A DNA stretch of 64,000 bases from Gammaproteobacteria bacterium. Lineage in GTDB: Bacteria > Pseudomonadota > Gammaproteobacteria > UBA6429 > Thiohalophilaceae. The translations under genes and the position numbers were made by a program. Positions 31,629 through 41,006 of this stretch are shown here, one piece after another. Under the pieces are notes generated by a model, which was given only the letters and a program-made list of their open reading frames with translations, was not told the origin of the DNA and did no database searches. The DNA lies in NCBI GenBank assembly GCA_029880855.1, contig JAOUNS010000021.1:1-64000 (forward strand). Reading direction: 5' to 3'. Within the stretch, counting starts at the first letter, position 1. Each line of letters begins with the position of its first letter.

Positions 31629-32780
31629 TCAGGTCAGTTCGGCGGGGTTAAAAATGCGTTCGTATTCGGTAATCGCAAAACGATCCGTCATGCCGGCGAT
31701 GTAATCGGCAACCGCCCGCGCCCGGCCGCTGTCGCCGTGTTGTTCCGCATACTGCCGGGCAAAGGTCTGGTGGTCATGGGGCAGCAGGCCGATGTCATTG
31801 AGAAAGGCGTCGAACAGGGCGCTGAGGATCCGGCTGGCCTTGCTGGTCATGCGATGGACCCGGTAATGGCGATACAGATTGTGGCGCAGGAATTGTTTCA
31901 GTTCGTGGTTCATGTCACGCATCGCCTCACTGAAACCGGCTGTCGGTTGGGACTGCCGGCGAATCTCGTCGATGTTTGCCGGTTTGAGTTGCGCCAGTTG
32001 CCGGCGGGTCGTGTCGATGAGGTCAATGGCGGTGACATTGATCATGCGGCGAATGATCTCGTGGGTCATGCGCCGTTCCGCCAGTTCCGGATAGGTTTGC
32101 TTGACCTGGGTGTATTGCGCATCGAACAGTTTGATCTCACGCAGTTGTTTGATACTGAGCAGGCCGGCGCGCAGGCCGTCATCCACATCGTGATTGTTAT
32201 AGGCAATCTGGTCCGCCAGATTGACGATCTGTGCCTCCAGCCCCGGTTGATGTTTGTCAATGAAGCGTTGTCCCACATCACCCAGCAATTTGGCATTGCT
32301 CAGTGAACAGTGTTTGAGAATACCTTCCCGTGCCTCGAAGGTCAGGTTCAGGCCGCGAAAGGCGGCATAGCGTTCTTCCAGTTCATCCACCACACGCAGG
32401 GACTGCAGGTTGTGTTCGAAACCGCCGTACTCTTTCATGCAGGCGTTCAGGGCATCCTGTCCCGCATGGCCGAACGGGGTGTGGCCCAGGTCGTGGGCCA
32501 GGGCGATGGTCTCCGCCAGATCTTCATTCAGTTGCAGGATACGGGCGATGGAACGACTGAGTTGGGCGACTTCAATGGAGTGGGTCAGGCGGGTGCGAAA
32601 CATATCCCCTTCGTGATTCACAAAGACCTGGGTTTTGTACTCCAGACGACGAAAGGCGGCGGAATGGATGATGCGATCCCGATCCCGCTGGTATTCAGTG
32701 CGATAAACCGGTTTGTCTTCAGCGACACGTCGACCACGGGAATGTTGTTCCTGAGCGGCGTAGGCGGCGAAATCGGGCAT
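31629..32780 (-). CDS. dgt: Deoxyguanosinetriphosphate triphosphohydrolase-like protein
   Basis: A 383-residue HD-domain phosphohydrolase. Metal and catalytic motifs are [13 protein letters not shown] and [16 protein letters not shown], preceded by [18 protein letters not shown]. The length fits the shorter, bacterial dGTPase-like class (not the long E. coli Dgt), which hydrolyses dNTPs to nucleoside and triphosphate. It is 8 bp downstream of aroB on the same strand and probably in the same operon. Confidence 0.92.
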   Translation of the reverse strand: MPDFAAYAAQEQHSRGRRVAEDKPVYRTEYQRDRDRIIHSAAFRRLEYKTQVFVNHEGDMFRTRLTHSIEVAQLSRSIARILQLNEDLAETIALAHDLGHTPFGHAGQDALNACMKEYGGFEHNLQSLRVVDELEERYAAFRGLNLTFEAREGILKHCSLSNAKLLGDVGQRFIDKHQPGLEAQIVNLADQIAYNNHDVDDGLRAGLLSIKQLREIKLFDAQYTQVKQTYPELAERRMTHEIIRRMINVTAIDLIDTTRRQLAQLKPANIDEIRRQSQPTAGFSEAMRDMNHELKQFLRHNLYRHYRVHRMTSKASRILSALFDAFLNDIGLLPHDHQTFARQYAEQHGDSGRARAVADYIAGMTDRFAITEYERIFNPAELT

Positions 32781-32788
32781 GGATGATC

Positions 32789-33886
32789 TCAGGCTTCCGC
32801 CAGGGCGCGATGCGCCTCGATGGTTTCACGCAACAGTGCGGTGTCGTAATCACCGGTCACGACGGCATCGCCGATGGCCTTGAGCAACACCAGATTGATC
32901 TTGCCGTCGCGGACCTTTTTATCCACGGCCATGTGTTCAAGAAAGTGGTCGTAGTCCATGTGGGCGGGGGCGCGCACCGGCAGGGCGGCGCGGTCGATTA
33001 TATCTTCAGTGCGGTGCAGGTCCTGTTCACTGATCCAGCCCAGCCGCATGGAGAGGTCGGCGGCCATCAACATACCGGTGCCGACGGCTTCACCGTGCAA
33101 CCACTTGCCGTAACCACAGCCCGCCTCAATGGCATGACCGAAGGTATGCCCCAGATTGAGCAGGGCGCGGCGGCCGCTCTCTTTTTCATCCGCCGCCACT
33201 ACCTCGGCCTTGTCCCGGCAGCTGCGTTCAATGGCATAGACCAGCGCATCATTGTCACGCGCCATCAGTTTAGCCATATTGCTTTCCAGCCAGACAAAGA
33301 ACTCGGCATCGCCCAGCAGGCCGTACTTGATGATCTCCGCGATACCGGCACTCAGCTGGCGATCATCCAGCGTAGCAAGGCTGGTGGTGTCAGCGATCAC
33401 GCAACGGGGTTGGTGGAAGGCGCCAATCATGTTCTTGCCCAGCGGATGGTTCACACCGGTCTTGCCGCCGACAGAAGAGTCGACCTGGGACAACAGGGTG
33501 GTGGGGATTTGAATGAAGTCCACGCCGCGTTGATAACTGGCGGCGGCGAAGCCGGTCATGTCGCCGATCACACCGCCGCCCAGGGCCAGCAGGGTGCAGC
33601 GACGATCAAAGCGTTTTTCCAGCAGACCGTCGAAGATTCGGTTAAGGATATCCAGGTTTTTATATTGTTCACCGTCGGGCAGGATGACGGTCTCACAGGT
33701 GAAATCCCGCAGCCCGGCCAGCGTTTTTTCCAGATAAAGCGGAGCGACGGTTTCATTGGTGACCACCATGACCTGTTGGCCGCGAATATGGGGGGCGAGC
33801 AGTTCAGCCTTGCCAAGCAGATCTGCACCGATATGGATAGGGTAGCTGCGTTCGCCGAGATCAACGTGTAGTGTTTTCATCGTCAT
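32789..33886 (-). CDS. aroB: 3-Dehydroquinate synthase
   Basis: A 365-residue enzyme of the shikimate pathway, converting DAHP to 3-dehydroquinate with NAD and a divalent metal. Visible motifs are [33 protein letters not shown] (NAD site), [19 protein letters not shown] and the metal-binding [12 protein letters not shown]. An in-frame ATG two codons later (33880) gives [15 protein letters not shown], which fits the family N-terminus better, so the start may be there. It follows aroK in the usual gammaproteobacterial order. Confidence 0.97.
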   Translation of the reverse strand: MTMKTLHVDLGERSYPIHIGADLLGKAELLAPHIRGQQVMVVTNETVAPLYLEKTLAGLRDFTCETVILPDGEQYKNLDILNRIFDGLLEKRFDRRCTLLALGGGVIGDMTGFAAASYQRGVDFIQIPTTLLSQVDSSVGGKTGVNHPLGKNMIGAFHQPRCVIADTTSLATLDDRQLSAGIAEIIKYGLLGDAEFFVWLESNMAKLMARDNDALVYAIERSCRDKAEVVAADEKESGRRALLNLGHTFGHAIEAGCGYGKWLHGEAVGTGMLMAADLSMRLGWISEQDLHRTEDIIDRAALPVRAPAHMDYDHFLEHMAVDKKVRDGKINLVLLKAIGDAVVTGDYDTALLRETIEAHRALAEA

Positions 33887-33947
33887 TTTTATATTGTGGT
33901 CGTTTAGCTCTCTATTATATACACCACAAGAGACAGGATGAGAGCGA

Positions 33948-34457
33948 TCAGGCCTGATTTTTCAGCTTTTTAATGATCTTGCCGGCAATTTTCTTCGGAT
34001 TACCGATGCCGGTATCAATAATGATGTGGGCAACCTCGCGATAGAGCGGATCACGCTCTTCCAGCAGGGACTGCAATTTGGCGCGTGGGTCGGCGGTTTG
34101 CAGCAACGGGCGGTTTTTGTCATGCCGGGTTCGTTCCAGCAGATCCTCCAAAGCGGCCTGCAAATAGATCACCGTACCCCGTTCATGCAGGTATTGGCGG
34201 TTGGCTGCATTGATTACGGCGCCACCGCCGGTGGCCAGCACGATATTTTCCTGTTGGGTCAGTTCATCGATTATGGCCGTTTCCCGCTTGCGAAAACCGG
34301 CCTCGCCTTCAATCTCAAAAATCACCGGTATCTTTACACCGGTAACGGCCTCGATCTCATGGTCGCTGTCGATGAATTGCAGGCCAAGCTGTTTCGCCAG
34401 GTGCTTGCCGATCGTGGTTTTGCCGGCCCCCATGGGGCCGACGAGGAAAATATTCAT
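33948..34457 (-). CDS. aroK: Shikimate kinase
   Basis: A 169-residue kinase with P-loop [11 protein letters not shown], shikimate-binding DSDHEIE and [10 protein letters not shown], and the ATGGGAVI loop; the lid arginine lies in KNRPLL. It phosphorylates shikimate at the 3-hydroxyl. The start at 34457 ([12 protein letters not shown]) matches the family; the frame is open to 34589 but that extension is not homologous. Normally pilQ would lie directly upstream; here a lipoprotein gene intervenes. Confidence 0.96.
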   Translation of the reverse strand: MNIFLVGPMGAGKTTIGKHLAKQLGLQFIDSDHEIEAVTGVKIPVIFEIEGEAGFRKRETAIIDELTQQENIVLATGGGAVINAANRQYLHERGTVIYLQAALEDLLERTRHDKNRPLLQTADPRAKLQSLLEERDPLYREVAHIIIDTGIGNPKKIAGKIIKKLKNQA

Positions 34458-34533
34458 GACGGAAGGATAAGATGCTTTATTCGCAAACGATGATTTATCC
34501 ACAATACCACTGGCGGTGTAGCGTCTGTAACTG

Positions 34534-35691
34534 CTATGGGCAGGTGAAACTTGTGGATGCAGTCGCTGCAGAATCTGCATTGGCAACAAAGTCTATAGTT
34601 GCAGTTTCACCCGCCGCACCTGTACAGACAACCGCGATTTCGCAAATTCCATATTCACCCAAAAGTGATGTGTCATCAGTAACACAGGTGCTTGTTGCCG
34701 CACCATCGACTGTTACGACACCACTGTCTGATGAAGACGCTGTAATGGTCATGTAGGGAAGAAGCAGAAATTCCTTATCGGTCAGGGTGAGTCTGATATT
34801 CGCGTTGCCACCCAGTGTTGTCGGGTTTGCAGATAGTTGCAGGTCCTTGATGGCGGCAAAGGCAAAACTGCCGTCAATAGTGGCAACGGAATTATCTGAG
34901 GACCGTGCAATGATAAAGACATCGGCAGAGCCGGTGACATCATATCGGGTATCGCCTGCGATACTGCCGACGAAGATGGTATCCGGTCTGGCGGGGTACT
35001 CAATGCGAAACTTGCCGATTCCGCTGATATCCGTTTTTGTAAAGGCCCCCAGTTTTTTTGTTGGTTCGTCAGGATCAATACCGTTGATTTTAACTCCGAT
35101 ATCCGAAGAGCCGATGAGATACGTGGTGGTGCCTGCCGCATACTTGCCCGGATAGACCTGGCTGTAACTGGACGTAGTGGTGATCGTGTTGGCGGTGATC
35201 GATTTGATGAATCTGACCTTGTCAGCCGGATCGGCATTATTGACCAGAAGCACAATGTCATTGGCTTCGATATAACGGTCAGAAAAATCACGGATGACTT
35301 TTGCCGTATTGAAAAAAGTTGCAGAGCCATCTGCCAAAGTGGGATTGGCATCGGTGATTACTGCTCCTGTGATATTGTCCAGCAAACCGAATGCCTTGAT
35401 AGTGTCAATGGCATCCAGGTGAATGATACTTCCCTTGGGTGGCGGGTTGCCGTTTCGGTCGGTGACCAATACCGCACCGCTCATGCTGTAAAAGCCACCG
35501 GCTTCACTTTGCAGTTTGGTAATGGCTTCACTGTTTGGATAGCTGATTTCGATATTGTATTCACCGGTTATTTGGCCGGCGCCGATACCGTCACCGGTGA
35601 ATCCACCACCGCCGCCACCGCAGCTTGTCAGTCCAAACAGCAGGCCGCTGATGAGGGTTGTCGATAACAGGATTTGATTGTTCTTTTTCAT
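34534..35691 (-). CDS. Putative outer-membrane/surface lipoprotein of unknown function
   Basis: A 385-residue protein with a lipoprotein signal peptide: lipobox LTSC at residues 21-24, followed by a six-glycine linker. The mature part is beta-rich, with a segment like bacterial Ig-like domains ([18 protein letters not shown]). A second Ig-like stretch follows ([22 protein letters not shown]) with paired cysteines near the end ([15 protein letters not shown]). No specific family is recognised. It sits between pilQ and aroK, which are normally adjacent, on the same strand and 51 bp after pilQ, so a link to the pilus or cell surface is possible but unproven. Confidence 0.8.
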   Translation of the reverse strand: MKKNNQILLSTTLISGLLFGLTSCGGGGGGFTGDGIGAGQITGEYNIEISYPNSEAITKLQSEAGGFYSMSGAVLVTDRNGNPPPKGSIIHLDAIDTIKAFGLLDNITGAVITDANPTLADGSATFFNTAKVIRDFSDRYIEANDIVLLVNNADPADKVRFIKSITANTITTTSSYSQVYPGKYAAGTTTYLIGSSDIGVKINGIDPDEPTKKLGAFTKTDISGIGKFRIEYPARPDTIFVGSIAGDTRYDVTGSADVFIIARSSDNSVATIDGSFAFAAIKDLQLSANPTTLGGNANIRLTLTDKEFLLLPYMTITASSSDSGVVTVDGAATSTCVTDDTSLLGEYGICEIAVVCTGAAGETATIDFVANADSAATASTSFTCP

Positions 35692-35742
35692 GGGTGATTC
35701 TCCGAATCAAACTGCATTTTGTTTGCTCAACGTCGGCCTTGA

Positions 35743-37899
35743 TTAAAACGCCTTGACGTCTTTCAGGATCTTCGGTGTCACGAAGATCAGCAATTCATTT
35801 TTCTCGTCTCTTTCACGGGTCTGACGGAACAGGGCGCCCACCAGCGGCAGGTCACCGAAGAAGGGGACGCGGTCCACTTCCTTGCTCTTGATCTGTTCAT
35901 AGACACCACCCAGGACGATGGTTTCGCCGTTACTGACCAGTACCTGGGTCTGTACTTCACGGGTGTCGATACTGGGCACACCGCCGAAGATTTGGCCCAC
36001 ACTGTCCTTGTTTACTTTCAGGTCCATGATGACGCGGTTATCGGGAGTGATCTGCGGGGTTACTTCCAGACTGAGCACGGCCTTTTTAAACGAAATGGAG
36101 GTGGCGCCGCTGGATGTTTGTTCTGCATAGGGAATTTCCACACCTTGTTCGATGAAGGCTTTGTGGGCATTGGCGGTGACCACCCTCGGGTTGGAGACAA
36201 TCTTGCCTTTGCCTTCCAGTTGCAGGGCGGAAAGTTCCAGGTCAATCAGTGTATTGCTGCCCAGGACCGCCAGTGCCAGGGAAGGGACGTTGGTGCCTGC
36301 CACCGGCAGGTTGACATTCAACCTGTCAGAGGTGACCGGATGTACATTGACCGGGAACGGGCTGCCGGTATTCAGGATATTGGTTTGCGCCTCGAGTACG
36401 GTCGCATTGGTGGACGTGGTGTTGCCGGAGTAGACCATCAGGCCGTCCGCACGCTCTCTGTTACCGCTGACGCCGAACTTGACACCCATATCTCTGGAAA
36501 AATCGTCATTGGCAATCACGACCCGGGATTCGATCAAGACCTGCTTGACCGGGACATCCAGTTCTTCAACCAGACGGCGGATGGCGACAATGCGTTCGTC
36601 CACATCGGTGATCAGTAATTTGTTGGTGCGACCATCCACCGAGATACTGCCGCGCTCCGACAGCATGGAGGCCGAACTGGACTTGACCAGTTCGGACAAC
36701 TCGCCGGCCTTGGCGTAGTTGACCTGAATACTTTCGCTGACCAGCGGCGCCAGTTCTTCAATTTGACGACTGGCCTCCAGTTCAACCTTTTCCTGGGCGG
36801 CAATTTCCGCCGACGGGCCGATCATCATGACATTGCCGGTCTCGCGTTTGGACAGGCCTTTGGTCTTCAGGATGATGTCCAGAGCCTGATCCCAGGGAAC
36901 ATTTTTCAGACGCAGGGTCAGGCTGCCGGAAACCGAGTCACTGGTGACCATGTTGGTACCGGTGAAGTCGGCGATCAGCTGCAGTACGGCGCGTACTTCA
37001 ATATTCTGGAAGTTGAGCGACAGGCGCTCACCCTTGTAACCGAAGCGACGTTTCTTTTCTTCGGCCTTTTTATCGACCACGATGGGTTTGATGTCGATGG
37101 TGAACTGGTTGTCGGTTTGGTAAGCGATGTGATCAAAGCGGCCTTTGGCATCGACCACCAGGCGGGCATCAGCACCTTGCCGGAAAGCATCAACCGTTCT
37201 CACCGGGGTGGCGAAATCCAGCACATCAAGCCGTCTTTCCAGCTCTTCCGGCAAGCGGGCGTTTTGCAGGGTAACCATCACCGAGTTGCCCCGCTTGTTC
37301 ATATCGATGGACGTGTTGGGGTCGCTCAGCGTGACAACAATGCGCCCCTCGCCGTGATCGCCGCGTCGAAAATCAATGTTTTGTATCGCTTTGCCGGATG
37401 ATGTCGGGGCGGATGTCGTGGTCTTGCGTTGCGCGGGTTCAACAGCGGCAGTGCTTTGTGTGGCATTCAGGGTGACAATAATGTCATTGCCGTCAATCCG
37501 GGTCTCATAGTTGACGAGACGGGTCAGATTGATCACGACACGGGTGCGACCCCCTGCCTCAACGGCGGTGACACTGCGTGCGGCGCCGACACCAATGGTT
37601 TTACTCTTGCTGGCCAGGCGGCTTTTGGTATTGGGAAAGTCGAGGGCGATGCGCGCCGGGTTGTCGATGGTGAAGCTGCCGGGTTCGCTGGCCGGACCGG
37701 ACATCTTGAGTCGTAACTGAACCGTATCCCCCGGCAGTGTGCTGTAGCTGATGGCATCCAGCGTGTTGGCGTTGGTATCCAATACCGCAGCCATGGCCGG
37801 ATTGACCAGCAACAGGAAGGGTAAAAGCAGGAAGCGACGCATGGATGAACGGATGCCACCGTGGCGCCTGACTGATTTATAATTTGTTGTGCTCATCAT
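35743..37899 (-). CDS. pilQ: Type IV pilus secretin PilQ
   Basis: A 718-residue outer-membrane secretin through which the pilus passes. After a long signal sequence (MRRFLLLPFLLLVNPAMAAV) come two AMIN-type domains that bind peptidoglycan. An STN/N0 region (LSLNFQNIEVRAVLQLIADFTG) and N1 (VKQVLIESRVVIANDDFSRD region) follow, then the secretin core ending VPFFGDLPLVGALFRQ. The start is set at 37899 because GGAG lies 6 bp upstream; an ATG at 37911 has no ribosome site. It is the last pil gene of the pilMNOPQ operon. Confidence 0.95.
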   Translation of the reverse strand: MMSTTNYKSVRRHGGIRSSMRRFLLLPFLLLVNPAMAAVLDTNANTLDAISYSTLPGDTVQLRLKMSGPASEPGSFTIDNPARIALDFPNTKSRLASKSKTIGVGAARSVTAVEAGGRTRVVINLTRLVNYETRIDGNDIIVTLNATQSTAAVEPAQRKTTTSAPTSSGKAIQNIDFRRGDHGEGRIVVTLSDPNTSIDMNKRGNSVMVTLQNARLPEELERRLDVLDFATPVRTVDAFRQGADARLVVDAKGRFDHIAYQTDNQFTIDIKPIVVDKKAEEKKRRFGYKGERLSLNFQNIEVRAVLQLIADFTGTNMVTSDSVSGSLTLRLKNVPWDQALDIILKTKGLSKRETGNVMMIGPSAEIAAQEKVELEASRQIEELAPLVSESIQVNYAKAGELSELVKSSSASMLSERGSISVDGRTNKLLITDVDERIVAIRRLVEELDVPVKQVLIESRVVIANDDFSRDMGVKFGVSGNRERADGLMVYSGNTTSTNATVLEAQTNILNTGSPFPVNVHPVTSDRLNVNLPVAGTNVPSLALAVLGSNTLIDLELSALQLEGKGKIVSNPRVVTANAHKAFIEQGVEIPYAEQTSSGATSISFKKAVLSLEVTPQITPDNRVIMDLKVNKDSVGQIFGGVPSIDTREVQTQVLVSNGETIVLGGVYEQIKSKEVDRVPFFGDLPLVGALFRQTRERDEKNELLIFVTPKILKDVKAF

Positions 37900-37918
37900 A
37901 CTAATCTCCATAAGAGCA

Positions 37919-38467
37919 TTATTCGCTTAACACAAGCGAGGCTTCTCTGTCGACCCATCCCCCGTTACCACTGGGTATGATCTCAACCAATTTGATATTT
38001 GATTCGGAAATCGAAACAATTTTTCCGTAATTTTTGCCAAGGTAATTACCAATCTTGACCCGGTAAATGGCACTGTCCGGCGCCGCGATCAGCCCCCAGC
38101 GTACACCGCTTTTTTCCAGATGACCGACGAAGGTCAGCGAGTCCAGCGGATATTGTTCCAGTGGTTCGCGCTTGCGTGTTGTCTTCGTTGGGTTCGGTCC
38201 GGGCGCGATGGTCTCCTGTACATAGGGTGTAAACGGGTTGCGCAGTTCCTTGGCGTCATAGGTAAATGCGGCATAGGGTTTGACTTCAGGCAGTGAATCA
38301 ATGCGACCTTTTTGCGAGGTCTTTACCTCTTCAATGAAGGATTCAAGATCGCCATAACGCCCGCCGCTGCACGCGGTGAGCAACAGCAGCACGCAGGCGG
38401 CGAGCGCTGTGGCGGGGCGACGCCCGCCGGTGATAGTCAAATTGTAAACTGACCTATTCCTGTACAT
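37919..38467 (-). CDS. pilP: Type IV pilus inner-membrane lipoprotein PilP
   Basis: A 182-residue protein with lipobox LTAC at about residues 30-33 after a hydrophobic signal segment. The mature domain has the PilP pattern (YDAKELRNPFTPY, PLDSLTFVGHLEKSGVRWGLI, YRVKIGNYLGKNYGKI). PilP links the inner-membrane PilNO complex with PilQ. It lies between pilO and pilQ with short gaps. Confidence 0.93.
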   Translation of the reverse strand: MYRNRSVYNLTITGGRRPATALAACVLLLLTACSGGRYGDLESFIEEVKTSQKGRIDSLPEVKPYAAFTYDAKELRNPFTPYVQETIAPGPNPTKTTRKREPLEQYPLDSLTFVGHLEKSGVRWGLIAAPDSAIYRVKIGNYLGKNYGKIVSISESNIKLVEIIPSGNGGWVDREASLVLSE

Positions 38468-38499
38468 CGGTTACCTCTTCCGGCTATAGATAAACACGG

Positions 38500-39138
38500 T
38501 CATCTGCGGCCCTTGTTTTTCTTTTTGTCACGCTCTGCAGCGCGATTTGCGGCAATTTCCTTTGGATCAAGGTAGCGATAGGTTTTTGCGGTCATGCTCA
38601 TGGTGAGTATGCCGTTGGTCTTTTCACTCTTGATCTCGATATCGTGCAGGGTGACGATACGCGGCAGGGCGGCGACGCCACTGACAAAATTCCCGAACTG
38701 GTGGTAATCACCTGTCATGCTGATCTTGATGGGCAGTTCGGCATAGAAATCGACAAATTTTTCCTTCTCCGGTTTGAACAGGGTGAACTCGACACCGCTG
38801 GACAGCCCGGTCTGGGAGATATCAACCAGCAGATCATCCACCTCGGATTTGCTGGGCAATTGTCGCAACATGGCGCCGAAGGAATCTTCCATATCCTTTA
38901 ACTGGGCTTTGTAGGCATCCAGGTTGACGGCTTTCATGTAGTTGGTGCGGAAATCATTTTTCAATTTCTGTTCGTATTGTTCCACACCTTCCAGTTTGGT
39001 TAATTGTCCTGACAGATCGATGAAGTAACCCAGGATCAGGATCAGGAGGCAGACGATAGCAACAAAGGCGACCTTGCCTGCCACGGGCCAGGAGCCCATG
39101 TTGTTAAAATCAATATCATTCAGATCGATATCTTTCAT
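38500..39138 (-). CDS. pilO: Type IV pilus alignment protein PilO
   Basis: A 212-residue bitopic protein: cytoplasmic N-terminus (DLNDIDFNNMGSWP), TM near residues 20-42, a periplasmic coiled coil and a ferredoxin-like C-terminal domain. It forms a heterodimer with PilN. Its start overlaps the pilN stop by four bases (ATGA, 39135-39138). Confidence 0.93.
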   Translation of the reverse strand: MKDIDLNDIDFNNMGSWPVAGKVAFVAIVCLLILILGYFIDLSGQLTKLEGVEQYEQKLKNDFRTNYMKAVNLDAYKAQLKDMEDSFGAMLRQLPSKSEVDDLLVDISQTGLSSGVEFTLFKPEKEKFVDFYAELPIKISMTGDYHQFGNFVSGVAALPRIVTLHDIEIKSEKTNGILTMSMTAKTYRYLDPKEIAANRAAERDKKKNKGRR

Positions 39139-39736
39139 TTGTTGGCCTGTTGCTTTTTCTGCTCTTTCTCGTTGTCACTTTGTGCCAGCTTGTTCATTTG
39201 CTGGGCCTGTAAGATAAATGAGCGTGTTCCGTCCTGGCCGGCGGCTTTTTTGTCATCGGTTTTGATGATACTCAGCTGTGGATTCCCCAACCACTCCGAG
39301 GTGTCGATGTTGCGCATGAAGGCCGAGACGCGGGCATTGGACTGGGCTATTCCCTCAATGGTCAGTGCTTTTTCGACCTGCTTGAAGCTGGTCAAATGCA
39401 CGCCTTCCGGTATGCGTCTGGCCAGTTCATCAAACAGGTGGACAATCTCGGGGCGGTTTTCCTGCAGACGCTGAATAATCTTCATGCGGTCCAGCAGGTT
39501 CTTTTTGCCCTTTTCAAGATTGCTGATCTCAGTGAGTTGTTGATTCACGATATTAATCTGCTGTTGCAGATAGGCGTTACGGGCGTTTTGGGTGCTGATC
39601 TGGCGCGAGATCTCCAGATGGACAGCCAGGATGATCAGCAACATCAGAACCACGGACAATCCGGTGATGGTCAGCAACTGTCTTTGCTGTTCTTCGCGGC
39701 GTTCCTGACGCCAGGGTAGCAGGTTAATATGTGCCA

Positions 39737-39737
<1 letters not shown>
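39135..39737 (-). CDS. pilN: Type IV pilus assembly protein PilN
   Basis: A 200-residue protein beginning MAHINLLPWRQERREEQ, the conserved cytoplasmic peptide that inserts into a groove of PilM. A TM helix, periplasmic coiled coil and ferredoxin-like fold follow. The start at 39737 overlaps the pilM stop by one base (TGATG), so translation is probably coupled. The C-terminus is Lys/Gln rich. Confidence 0.95.
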
Positions 39738-40840
<1,103 letters not shown>

Positions 40841-40843
40841 TTA

Positions 40844-40872
40844 TGTATAATTACATTAACTACCACTGTCAA
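40844..40872 (-). promoter_or_regulatory. Sigma-70 promoter of pilMNOPQ
   Basis: On the minus strand TTGACA (40872-40867), a 17-bp spacer and TATACA (40849-40844). The -35 box is perfect and the -10 box near-perfect; the start is predicted near 40837, 30 bp ahead of pilM. Confidence 0.75.
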
Positions 40873-41006
40873 CTATAGGTCAACTAAAAGATAATTACAA
40901 TTCGTATGGTGCAATGCAGATCATCGCTCTATACTTGCAGGGTCGCGCAAGAGAATAATAAAACTGCCCGAAATCGTTATAATAATTATTTGTTTGTCTG
41001 ATACTT

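Noticed and set aside
33948-34589. 213-residue version of shikimate kinase
   Set aside because: The first 44 residues have no similarity to AroK and overlap the lipoprotein gene's 3' end; the conserved start is at 34457.
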